DNA of 44,977 nucleotides from Candidatus Omnitrophota bacterium (GTDB lineage Bacteria; Omnitrophota; Gorgyraeia; Zapsychrales; JANLHA01). Within the stretch, counting starts at the first letter, position 1. Every line of letters starts with the position of its first letter. A program made the translations under genes and the position numbers. Below, in pieces: positions 33,537 to 41,792 of this stretch. The notes beneath the pieces were generated by a model. It did no database searches, had not been told where the DNA came from, and worked only from the letters and a program-made list of their open reading frames with translations. The stretch covers positions 1-44,977 of the forward strand of contig JAKQKX010000050.1 of NCBI GenBank assembly GCA_029560465.1. Direction: 5' to 3'.

Positions 33537-34301
33537 CTATCTTATGATTTTGCGTATTTTTTTCGATATCTTTAACGCGATAACGCCCGGGAGCAAGCAA
33601 AGCGCCCCAAGCAAGAAAACAATAACAGCAATCAAAACTTTTGATTGTAAATAGTACACAACGAATATTGAAACTATCGCGGAAATAAATAGCCCGTACA
33701 ATGCCCCCAGATTTTTGTTCTCACCCCAAAAATATTCAGGCTGTATGAAATTTGCCTCGACTTTTAACCCGGGATGCTCACAGTCCAGATAAATGTTAGG
33801 CTGTGTTTTGGCGATCCCGGTGACAAGGCACGAAAAGACGACATTGTCATCTCTATTCAAAACAGGTATTCGATAAGGTCTTCGTGACCATACCAGCGCC
33901 AGATTCTGTTCATTAATATTTTGGCATTCTTGAATATACTTATCAGTCAACAAAAGCGGATTTATAGTTCCCGACTTGAAAGCGCTTGAAACTAAAATGA
34001 TGCTGTTCGTGTCACACCATACTGTTATCTCTATATCCTTAAAATCTTTATTGGACGTATTGACAAGTGTTAAATTGCAAAGATAAAGATTCTCGACTGG
34101 TCTATCGTTGTGCAAAACCTGAACTTTCCCGAAATAATTATCATGACCTGAAGCGCCAAGAAAAGATTTGCTGATCGAGTATTGCAATCTCGATATTTTA
34201 TTCGCGTAAATATCAAAAATATGCTTTGCGATCAGCCCCGCAACAAAGGCAATGGCTGGCCATGCATAGCAACCAACTCGTTCAATTATCTTATCGATCA
34301 T
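33537..34301 (-). CDS. Membrane protein of unknown function in the hsd operon
   Basis: A 254-residue protein: one N-terminal membrane segment (WPAIAFVAGLIAKHIF), a central region of about 170 residues rich in beta-strand patterns (LYLCNLTLVNTSNKDFKDIEI, VVFSCLVTGIA), then two closely spaced C-terminal helices (ALYGLFISAIVSIFVVYYL and VLIAVIVFLLGALCLLPGV) and a basic end KISKKIRKIIR. No enzymatic motif is seen. I do not recognise the family. Two-helix hairpins at the end of a sensor-like domain occur in defence membrane effectors, but nothing here proves it. It sits 41 bases after hsdS. Confidence 0.75.
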   Translation of the reverse strand: MIDKIIERVGCYAWPAIAFVAGLIAKHIFDIYANKISRLQYSISKSFLGASGHDNYFGKVQVLHNDRPVENLYLCNLTLVNTSNKDFKDIEITVWCDTNSIILVSSAFKSGTINPLLLTDKYIQECQNINEQNLALVWSRRPYRIPVLNRDDNVVFSCLVTGIAKTQPNIYLDCEHPGLKVEANFIQPEYFWGENKNLGALYGLFISAIVSIFVVYYLQSKVLIAVIVFLLGALCLLPGVIALKISKKIRKIIR

Positions 34302-34342
34302 GATAATCTCTCCCGCACTGTAATTGATAATATTACTGGCAC

Positions 34343-35599
34343 TTAATTCACCTTAACCTGTCCGTTCATGAGCATAGGAAGAAGCCAATCGCGGAGATCA
34401 GCAAGCTCGTGATTTTCACGAACATTTGAACCAATTTTATTAAAAATGGGGGTAGAAAATTCGTTAAACATCGCGATACAGTTCTCATCCGGAATTAACA
34501 AGGGGCATTCCGTAATATGCTCATTTGTGAGATTATTAATATTTGTGCCCAGACAATAGTTTCTTATATATGTCTTAAAAAATTGAGAATGCATAAAAAC
34601 GTTAACATAGAGCCTATAGTCGTTGCTCGGTGTTATTTTTGAGCAGAATGCCCCATAAGCAGTTTTTTTTGAAAAGTAATAAAACGCATTCTTACCGATA
34701 TGGTCCTTACTCCCGCTTGACATAACTATGAGAATATCGAGCATACTGAGATACTGTTCATTTGAAACCAAATTTCTGGGTATATAAACCATGTCTTTTA
34801 AATCAATTTCACTATTGCTAATATTAGTAGCCCTGAGTATTGGAGTGGCATTTTGATCGTCAAGATCAGCTACATCCTCTTTATTGTATGTTACGCCCCG
34901 AGTAATTTGACACTGTTGACCTAATATTCCCGCCATCCATCCTTCCGGGATCTCACGCTTCAATTCTGCATTCCAAACCATCTTCCCACCGCTGGACTTA
35001 TAAGGCTTGCCGGTTTTATCCGGAAAGTCAAACTGCACAAACCAGTAATCATAGAGCGCTTTTGCCACGTCTTCTAATTCGGTATTGATGCGATTATTGA
35101 GATCAATTTTAGAATCAAGACAGGAAAGGGTTTCAATCACATCTTGAGAATCAGAATTAAAATCTTGAACAGGAAAACTTCTTAATGCGCCAAGTGGTAA
35201 GAATTTCTGAACAGCTCCGCTTAGATATCTTTGAATATGCGACTTTGCGGCTGGACTTTGCAAGTAATAATAGAGCCATTTAGCCCTGCTTTCATTTTTG
35301 CATGAAAAAACTCCGATATTCTTAATTGCGTAAGGTATTTTATGGCTTTTTTCGAGATACACTTCTCCGACGGAACCGATCATACTAAACAAAATATCCC
35401 ATTGAGAAACAGAACTCCGCCTTTGTATTGAATGATAGTCTTCTGATGAAATATGATAAGCTGAAGATAGATCGAGCTTTTTACGCATTATATGTTTTGA
35501 AGTTACAAGAGGGTGTCCAAACTCAACCTGTTTAGGAGTTTCATGCGTGCCGTCGAAAACCGCCTCACAATATTTATTTGCCAACATTAAATTACTCAT
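34343..35599 (-). CDS. hsdS: Type I restriction-modification specificity subunit HsdS
   Basis: A 418-residue specificity subunit with two target recognition domains separated by the central conserved helix (LDSKIDLNNRINTELEDVAKALYDYWFVQFDF), and the second repeat ending in ENHELADLRDWLLPMLMNGQVKV. The half-repeats give each domain one half of the bipartite DNA target. The first domain starts directly at the N-terminus (VFDGTHETP); the second begins near GWMAGILGQQCQITRGV. Length is normal, so it is probably intact. It overlaps hsdM by eight bases. Confidence 0.93.
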   Translation of the reverse strand: MSNLMLANKYCEAVFDGTHETPKQVEFGHPLVTSKHIMRKKLDLSSAYHISSEDYHSIQRRSSVSQWDILFSMIGSVGEVYLEKSHKIPYAIKNIGVFSCKNESRAKWLYYYLQSPAAKSHIQRYLSGAVQKFLPLGALRSFPVQDFNSDSQDVIETLSCLDSKIDLNNRINTELEDVAKALYDYWFVQFDFPDKTGKPYKSSGGKMVWNAELKREIPEGWMAGILGQQCQITRGVTYNKEDVADLDDQNATPILRATNISNSEIDLKDMVYIPRNLVSNEQYLSMLDILIVMSSGSKDHIGKNAFYYFSKKTAYGAFCSKITPSNDYRLYVNVFMHSQFFKTYIRNYCLGTNINNLTNEHITECPLLIPDENCIAMFNEFSTPIFNKIGSNVRENHELADLRDWLLPMLMNGQVKVN

Positions 35600-37214
35600 A
35601 TTTTAAATTCGCTAATCTTTTTTTAATCTCACCCTCAATCTTATTCGATTCAACAAACATAGAATTAATATTCTCGAAATACGTTTTCATCTTTTCTTCA
35701 AATTCATCTTTGGTGATATCCACATAATCAATTTTGACCTCAAAATACTGTCCTGCACTAAAACTATATTTTTTGTCTTTTATCTGGTCATATGAAACCA
35801 CGACCGTAAAATCTTCCTCTGTCTTATGCTCATTGAAAGCCTTGATAATTCGATTTTCTTCTTTTGGGGACAAAAAAGTCTTCTGATTTTTCCCTTCCTT
35901 GATCGTCGTTCCTAATTTTGATGCATCCATCAAAACAATATCGCCCTTTGTGTTAGCCTTATCTATAAACAAGACGGAGACATTGGTTCCGGTAGTCGCA
36001 AAGATATTGCTGGGCATCGACACAACACCACGAAGCATTTTTTCATCCACGAGCTTCTGGCGTATTTTCTTCTCAATTCCACTTTGCGCCGTCAAAAAAC
36101 CTGTCGGAACAACAACCGCGGCTTTCCCCTTAGGCGATAAAGAAAACATAATGTGCTGGATAAAAAGCAAATAGATTGCCATCTTATCTTTTTCTTTTTT
36201 GGGTATCTTTGGTATTCCGGCAAAAAATCGGGCATTATTCTGTTTTGTATCCAGATCATCGCGCCAGTCGCTGAAATCAAGCTTAAAGGGCGGATTGGAA
36301 ACAACATAATCAAAAGTCATCAGCTTATCGCCGACTTTATGGTACGGATTCAACAACGTATTTTCTTGAATAACATTCTGGATCGAATGGACGAGATTAT
36401 TGAGAATCAGATTCAAACGCAACATGCTTGAGGACTTCTGCGAGATGTCTTGCGAATAGATCGTGCATCGATCCTCACCAATAGCATGGGCAAGGTTCAT
36501 AAGCAACTGGCCGGAGCCTGCTGACGGATCATAGCAGGTGACATTCTTGACCGGCTTATCCACAAGGATAGATGCCATGATCTTGGCAACGGCATGAGGC
36601 GTGTAGTACTCAGCATATTTCCCGCCGCCGTCTTTATTATAGTCTTTGATCAGATACTCAAAGATTGTGGAGAAGAAGTCGAACTTCTGATGGAAAATCT
36701 TCTCAAAGCTGAAATTGACAAGCTGATTCACGATGGCACGACAGAAGTCGTCACGCTTTGAGCTGTCTGAGATGTAATTGCTTAATTCATCGAAAAGGGT
36801 AACCTTTGCGCCACGTCCGGTCTTTACGGAGAAGATCTCATTGTTAAAGATAGCGATGTCGCGCAAAGTATCATCGAACAGCTTGGCAAATTCTTCGCTG
36901 TTTTGTCGGTTATGTAAATTGGACAGGAAATGCTCTCTTTTCAGCTTGGCGCTGTCCGGCCCCATTCTTAAAAGAAGCATGTCATATTGTTTATCGGAAT
37001 ATTTCGCTACTTCCTGTTCCCAGTTTGCCGCGTTTTTCAGTTTAGGATCCAGCTCTTTAACTTCATAGCTGAACTTGTCGTTCATGAACTTATAAAGAAA
37101 AGCCTGTGTTATGATCTTGTATTCATTGCCGTCATTGCCGAGACCGTAATTGGCGCAGACGCCCTTAAGCCCATCGATCAATGCTTTTGTTTTTGTTGTT
37201 ATGTCTTGAATCAT
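35592..37214 (-). CDS. hsdM: Type I restriction-modification DNA methyltransferase HsdM
   Basis: A 540-residue N6-adenine methyltransferase. An N-terminal helical HsdM domain (about residues 1-160) precedes the catalytic domain, with SAM-binding motif YDPSAGSGQLLMNL (near residue 231 of the longer reading) and catalytic NPPF in VVSNPPFKLDFSDW (near 310). The start ATG at 37214 shares a base pair with the hsdR stop (TAATG), and GAGGGAG precedes it. A GTG three codons up is possible but too near the ribosome site. It forms the M2S methylase with HsdS. Confidence 0.95.
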   Translation of the reverse strand: MIQDITTKTKALIDGLKGVCANYGLGNDGNEYKIITQAFLYKFMNDKFSYEVKELDPKLKNAANWEQEVAKYSDKQYDMLLLRMGPDSAKLKREHFLSNLHNRQNSEEFAKLFDDTLRDIAIFNNEIFSVKTGRGAKVTLFDELSNYISDSSKRDDFCRAIVNQLVNFSFEKIFHQKFDFFSTIFEYLIKDYNKDGGGKYAEYYTPHAVAKIMASILVDKPVKNVTCYDPSAGSGQLLMNLAHAIGEDRCTIYSQDISQKSSSMLRLNLILNNLVHSIQNVIQENTLLNPYHKVGDKLMTFDYVVSNPPFKLDFSDWRDDLDTKQNNARFFAGIPKIPKKEKDKMAIYLLFIQHIMFSLSPKGKAAVVVPTGFLTAQSGIEKKIRQKLVDEKMLRGVVSMPSNIFATTGTNVSVLFIDKANTKGDIVLMDASKLGTTIKEGKNQKTFLSPKEENRIIKAFNEHKTEEDFTVVVSYDQIKDKKYSFSAGQYFEVKIDYVDITKDEFEEKMKTYFENINSMFVESNKIEGEIKKRLANLKYE

Positions 37215-40200
37215 TAGACGCACACTCCCTCGTATTCATTCATATATTCTTTTGCCACGCAGGCATTGATAAATTCAGCTGAGTCAGGATCAAGCCCGAT
37301 ATTGATGCTCTCAAAACTGTTTATTGTCATCGGGAACAGCATGCCGTTAAAGTAGCTTTCATTATCAAGGATTTTGGTATTGCTCAGGATCTTTTCATCA
37401 GCCTGCTTTTTTATGCCTATCAAAGCGTCGCAAATCTCACTCTCGCGTTTGGAAATTGAACCTTTCTCCAAGATTCTTTTATGAATGCGGGCATACTTTT
37501 CATCATTCTCGTATTTTGCCTTGAGCAGATTATTCTTGCGGTTGAGCTCGGTGACCTTGTCGAATATCTTCTGTAAAGCCTCGATGTTTTGCCGCATTTC
37601 CTCTTGAGAGATTTCATCTAAATTCTTTTTGTCAAATAACCGCTTGAGCTCATCATATAAAGACACAAAATGAGCGTCTTTTTTGTCAAAATTATTCGCC
37701 AACGCCTCGCGTGTCTTTCTGAGCATATCCTTTAGCTGATCAGCGATGATCATTTCTTCTTCGGACACCTTGCGGAACATGAATATCACGTTTTCCAAGG
37801 CTACGTTCAGAAGGTTCGTTGTATCAACATTATTCTGCACGGTTTCTTTTAAATTCAGCAGGTCAAGATGTCTGGCCGTTTCGTTATAAAGCTGATTGAG
37901 TTTTTTGAAGTCAACTTTTTCCAACAACTCATAGTGACCGAACAAACGGATGACATTGTAAAGATTCCTTGCGCTCTCTAACGCTTTTTTAATCTCCAAT
38001 ACTTTCTTGCGGTCTTCGATCTGGCTGATCTGTTGCGAGAAGATTTCCGCGTTCGTTAAATCATAATGGAACAGCTTGTCTTTTATGTTTTCGATTTCTT
38101 GTTCGATTTCTTCTTTTGATTTGAACAGGTTGGAGTAGGTGTTCATCTCATCGCCAAGCTCTGCCTGCAATTCCTCGAAATACGCCTTATTGGTGGCTTC
38201 AAATTCCTTTCGTATATCAGCGAAGTCAACGACAAAGCCATATCTGAACTTTTTGTAAGGACGGTTTACTCGGGTAAGCGTCTGAAGCAGATTATGATTT
38301 TTTATGATACGCCCCAGATAGAGCTTTTTTAACCGCTTGGCATCAAAGCCGGTGAGAAGCATATTATAAACGAATAAAATATCGATCTTACCGTCCTTAA
38401 AGTCTTCAATTTCTTGTTTGCGATCATCTGTTGAGCCCACATCGTGCAGTATCAACGAGCCGACAAGATGACCATGTTCTTTTTGGTATATACTGTATTC
38501 AACTATGGGATCAGCGACTCTCATTGGCTGATTAGGCTCAATGGTTCCTTGTTCGGTATTGTATTTGCAGATAAATGTTTCAAACAGCATCCTTGCTTGT
38601 TCCGCGCTATCACAAACGACCATGGCGCCAATAGAGTGATCGCCAAAACGAATCCTGCTTTTCAAAAAGTCCTGAATAATGTATTCCAGCATTGGCTTAA
38701 CAAATGTCTCATGGGCATAAACAACGCGACGGTCAACATCACCTTTTAAGATTTCCACCTCTTTGAGCGCCTTTTCGAGTTGTATCCTGTAATTTGTTTC
38801 AATGCCTTCTCGAATAAGACGAAGCGTGTAACCGTCCGCTATTGAGGCGTTGTAATAGTACTTATGGATATATTCCCCAAAGATATCGCGCGAACGCCTG
38901 TCGGATAAAATAAGCGGGGTACCTGTCAAGCCAATCAAGATCGCGTTTCTGTCGGAGCTAAAAAGATTTGCCAAAAAACTTCCGGTAGGGCTGTAGCTTC
39001 GATGCACCTCATCAAGAAAATAAACACGCTGAACATTCAAGTCATAATCATTGGTATTAAGGAGATCCGGATCATCTTTAAATTTCTGAATATTAACGAC
39101 TGTTATTTCACGCTTTCCGGATAGGTTATGAACGGCTTGCCTTAACCGAAAATGATCTAATAATTCATCTTTGGAATTCACGGTTGAAACAGACACGCCT
39201 CTGATCGAGAATTCCCGCTTAGCCTGAATCATCAGGTCTAAACGATCGACAATAAAATAAAACTTCGGGACAATACCTTTTTTCTGGAAATAGTCAGTCA
39301 AATAGTGAACATTGTAATAAGCGAGTGCTGTTTTGCCGCTTCCTTGCGTGTGCCAGATAATTCCTTTCTTGGCTCCCTTGTCAATCTTCTGCGCTATTGC
39401 CTTCGTGGCGAATAGCTGAGGATATCGCATAATATGTTTTTCCAGTCCCTTTGTTTCCTGAACGTACGCGATGCAATATTTCAGCAACATGGCAAGACGC
39501 TCTCTGCAAAACAAGGATGAGAGGATTCTATTGGTCGGGGTATCTGGGGCTTTATTGGTAATGAACTCTGGTGAATATTTAATCGCGGAAAGATTGGTAT
39601 CTTTGAGAACACTGTTTTCGACTCCATCATCTTCCGGCTTGAGCGCGCATACAGGCGCGGGATTTTCTTCTCTGAAACAATTAAAGACTGCATCCGTATA
39701 AGATGGCGGGGCGTAAAATGCGCCTTGAATAGGCTCGATGGAATCTTGGTCATATTCCATGTTGTTCGAGAAAACTAACACTTGCGAGATATTGATAAAC
39801 TTTCGGAATTTCTTATTTTTGAACCGGGTGTTTATCCGATCCCGCTCGGCCAATATGCCTTCATGGTTATTGGGCTTTTTAACTTCAACGAAAGCCAACG
39901 GCATCCCATTTATTAAAAGCGTTATGTCCGGTCTAAATTCATCATCGCCGTTCTTATAAGTGAGTTCAGTGACAACATGAAAACTGTTTTTTCCGAAATC
40001 ATTAAAATCAATGAGCTTAATGCCGGATGTTCCAGTTAAAAGCTTATAGAATGCCTCGCCTAAATCTTCGTTGTCCAAACAAAGAGAGATATCCTCAAGA
40101 AGTTTCTTGATGTCACTATCTTCTAAATTCTTATCGGAATTAATCGATTTAATGCTGGATGAGAAAATGTCGGGGAAAATATTGGTATTTAAATCCCACT

Positions 40201-40291
40201 TGGCTCCGGTTAAAGACAGGTATTGATAACCCAAGCGGCACAAATGCAGTATTGCCGGAATCTTAACTCTGGTATTTTCATTAAAAGCCAT
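37214..40291 (-). CDS. hsdR: Type I restriction endonuclease subunit HsdR
   Basis: A 1025-residue motor and nuclease. The N-terminal nuclease has Asp122 in RPDITLLING and Glu136-x-Lys138 in AFVEVKKP. The superfamily 2 helicase has Walker A WHTQGSGKT (Lys320), DEVHRSY (427-430) and LTGTPL. Further motifs include LLTGFDAKRLKKLYLGR and the Arg-rich TRVNRPYKKFRYGFVVDFAD. The C-terminal helical part contacts HsdM. All catalytic motifs are present, so it is likely active. AGAGGAAAG precedes the ATG. It is the first gene of a five-gene operon: hsdR, hsdM, hsdS, membrane protein, SEC-C protein. Confidence 0.96.
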   Translation of the reverse strand: MAFNENTRVKIPAILHLCRLGYQYLSLTGAKWDLNTNIFPDIFSSSIKSINSDKNLEDSDIKKLLEDISLCLDNEDLGEAFYKLLTGTSGIKLIDFNDFGKNSFHVVTELTYKNGDDEFRPDITLLINGMPLAFVEVKKPNNHEGILAERDRINTRFKNKKFRKFINISQVLVFSNNMEYDQDSIEPIQGAFYAPPSYTDAVFNCFREENPAPVCALKPEDDGVENSVLKDTNLSAIKYSPEFITNKAPDTPTNRILSSLFCRERLAMLLKYCIAYVQETKGLEKHIMRYPQLFATKAIAQKIDKGAKKGIIWHTQGSGKTALAYYNVHYLTDYFQKKGIVPKFYFIVDRLDLMIQAKREFSIRGVSVSTVNSKDELLDHFRLRQAVHNLSGKREITVVNIQKFKDDPDLLNTNDYDLNVQRVYFLDEVHRSYSPTGSFLANLFSSDRNAILIGLTGTPLILSDRRSRDIFGEYIHKYYYNASIADGYTLRLIREGIETNYRIQLEKALKEVEILKGDVDRRVVYAHETFVKPMLEYIIQDFLKSRIRFGDHSIGAMVVCDSAEQARMLFETFICKYNTEQGTIEPNQPMRVADPIVEYSIYQKEHGHLVGSLILHDVGSTDDRKQEIEDFKDGKIDILFVYNMLLTGFDAKRLKKLYLGRIIKNHNLLQTLTRVNRPYKKFRYGFVVDFADIRKEFEATNKAYFEELQAELGDEMNTYSNLFKSKEEIEQEIENIKDKLFHYDLTNAEIFSQQISQIEDRKKVLEIKKALESARNLYNVIRLFGHYELLEKVDFKKLNQLYNETARHLDLLNLKETVQNNVDTTNLLNVALENVIFMFRKVSEEEMIIADQLKDMLRKTREALANNFDKKDAHFVSLYDELKRLFDKKNLDEISQEEMRQNIEALQKIFDKVTELNRKNNLLKAKYENDEKYARIHKRILEKGSISKRESEICDALIGIKKQADEKILSNTKILDNESYFNGMLFPMTINSFESINIGLDPDSAEFINACVAKEYMNEYEGVCV

Positions 40292-40375
40292 TCTTCACTT
40301 TCCTCTGGTTGCCCATTATCCGCTTCCCGGTGGGCACAATGCCCTGTTAATAGCCCCACCCGCAAGCCATTCTTA

Positions 40376-40404
40376 TTTACAAAAAGGGTATAAAACATTA
40401 TAAT
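40376..40404 (+). promoter_or_regulatory. Near-consensus sigma-70-type promoter for the Cys-cluster gene
   Basis: TTTACA at 40376-40381, a 17-base spacer and TATAAT at 40399-40404 lie 42 bases before the ATG of the plus-strand gene. The region between hsdR and that gene (40292-40445) is the divergent promoter region. No equally good promoter for hsdR was found in it. Confidence 0.7.
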
Positions 40405-40445
40405 ATAAAAGATTTGGCATTACTACCAAAAATTTAAGGTTACCC

Positions 40446-41480
40446 ATGACGAAACAAGCGCTCAAGATAAAGTTTAAGAAGCCGGAAGATATCACCCTGC
40501 AATTTCAGGACCCGGTTGAGATATTCTGCCCGCAGAAATACAAAGGGTATTATCTGCGCGGACAAGTGGTTGAACTGCATGACAATATTGAAGATGCCTC
40601 TCTCCCTCAAAGATACGGCCACGCGATTTATCATTTCAGGATATTCGCTTTAATCAATGACGCCTACTCGAAAAGCATTGATCTTGAGGATGAGCGCCTT
40701 GAATATACCCGGCTGGGGACTTTCATTGGAAGGACAAAATCCGAATTCCTGAAAATCCTGCGAGACAAAGCAAAAAACAAGCCTGTTGAGATCAGTCTCA
40801 AAGATTTCGGCATTCAGGAGACGCCGTATCTCTTAAACTCCATTCGCAACAATAAAGACGCGATCGTGCTTAAACTCGACATCAGTCTGGATCGGGTGCT
40901 GAACCCGGACAGCGAAAAAGACAAGATCCTGTCACGGAACTTAAAAAGGATTTATCAACTCCCGGCGTATCATCTGCCCAAGAATAGCGAATACCATGAA
41001 GATGACATCGAGCGCTTGTTCTTTGACGATATCTTCAACATCCTCTATTTCAACCTCGATTACAATTTCACGGACAAGCGCGAATACCGCAGGCTACTCA
41101 ATGAGATCGCCGAGCTGGGATATGAATGGATCAAGTCGCAGGCGGTTTCAACTCAATACATCGCCAAGCTGAACGCGTTTAACACGGCTGTCAAAGACCG
41201 CACTCTGCCGTTTTACGATTTTTGTTTTCGATTCTTCGACGACCTTCTGGATGAACTTAAAGAGAAGCACAAAATCACGCAGTGTTCTTTCTGCGGCAAC
41301 ATTTTTCCATTCCACAAAAGCCGCAAATATTGCGCTTACAAAACCGAAGGCAAAGACTGCGGCAAGCCCGCGCGCAACAAACGCTTTTATATGAAGCACC
41401 GAGACGAGATCCTGCCCAAGGCACGCAAGACCACCCGGGGACTGCGCGCGTTCTACAAGAAAAAAGGCATCAAAAAATAG
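40446..41480 (+). CDS. Unknown protein with C-terminal Cys-cluster (zinc-ribbon-like)
   Basis: A 344-residue protein divergent from hsdR. The N-terminal 270 residues are of mixed helix and strand, unassigned. The C-terminus carries C-x2-C and a further C-x6-12-C pattern in QCSFCGNIFPFHKSRKYC followed by GKDCGKPARNK, similar in style to CGNR-type zinc fingers, and a very basic tail (KARKTTRGLRAFYKKKGIKK). DNA or RNA binding is therefore likely, perhaps as a regulator. AAGG lies before the ATG. It has its own strong promoter. Function is unknown. Confidence 0.75.
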   Translation: MTKQALKIKFKKPEDITLQFQDPVEIFCPQKYKGYYLRGQVVELHDNIEDASLPQRYGHAIYHFRIFALINDAYSKSIDLEDERLEYTRLGTFIGRTKSEFLKILRDKAKNKPVEISLKDFGIQETPYLLNSIRNNKDAIVLKLDISLDRVLNPDSEKDKILSRNLKRIYQLPAYHLPKNSEYHEDDIERLFFDDIFNILYFNLDYNFTDKREYRRLLNEIAELGYEWIKSQAVSTQYIAKLNAFNTAVKDRTLPFYDFCFRFFDDLLDELKEKHKITQCSFCGNIFPFHKSRKYCAYKTEGKDCGKPARNKRFYMKHRDEILPKARKTTRGLRAFYKKKGIKK

Positions 41481-41525
41481 CCCGCCTTACTGAAACGCTC
41501 CTCCTAAAATCCCTTTTTCAGAATA

Positions 41526-41557
41526 CTAAAACATCCGTCGGAAATGGTCTGTTTTAG
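41526..41557. repeat. Inverted repeat CTAAAACA...TGTTTTAG before the primase operon
   Basis: A perfect eight-base dyad with a 16-base centre lies about 70 bases upstream of the 55-residue gene. It may be an operator for the element's repressor, or a replication-related site. It is AT-rich and lies between the Cys-cluster gene and the hairpin that follows. Confidence 0.45.
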
Positions 41558-41592
41558 CAAATTTTAAACCTTACAAAACTGCGATAAACTTT

Positions 41593-41623
41593 ACTCCGTA
41601 AGCAAAACGTTACGGAGTTTTTT
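41593..41623 (+). terminator. Terminator-like hairpin covering the Shine-Dalgarno of the primase operon
   Basis: ACTCCGTAA and TTACGGAGT form a nine-base perfect stem with an eight-base loop followed by six T, a good intrinsic terminator. The GGAG in the 3' arm is also the only ribosome site for the ATG at 41625, seven bases away. It can therefore act as attenuator and as a block to translation. Confidence 0.65.
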
Positions 41624-41624
41624 A

Positions 41625-41792
41625 ATGTTAACCCAAAAGGCGATCGAAGAATTTCAGGAGATTTATTTACAGACCTACGGCAAGGAGCTTTCCTTTGATG
41701 AGGCCACAGCGCAGGCACATCAGCTCATCCGCTTCTGCAAGTTCGCCTTGGGATATCCAATCCACTATACCGAGGACGGCAAAGATGAATAA
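41625..41792 (+). CDS. 55-residue small protein at the head of the primase operon
   Basis: A clear 55-codon frame: MLTQKAIEEFQEIYLQTYGK to GYPIHYTEDGKDE, soluble and helical. The segment EFQEIYLQTYGKELSFDEA with HQLIRF resembles small proteins found next to phage or plasmid primase genes. GGAG in the hairpin arm precedes it. Its last codons overlap the primase start (ATGAATAA), so the two are translationally coupled. Confidence 0.7.
   Translation: MLTQKAIEEFQEIYLQTYGKELSFDEATAQAHQLIRFCKFALGYPIHYTEDGKDE

Noticed and set aside
40440-40634. A 64-codon minus-strand frame opposite the Cys-cluster gene
   Set aside because: No ribosome site or domain, and it lies wholly within the plus-strand gene with a better promoter and length.
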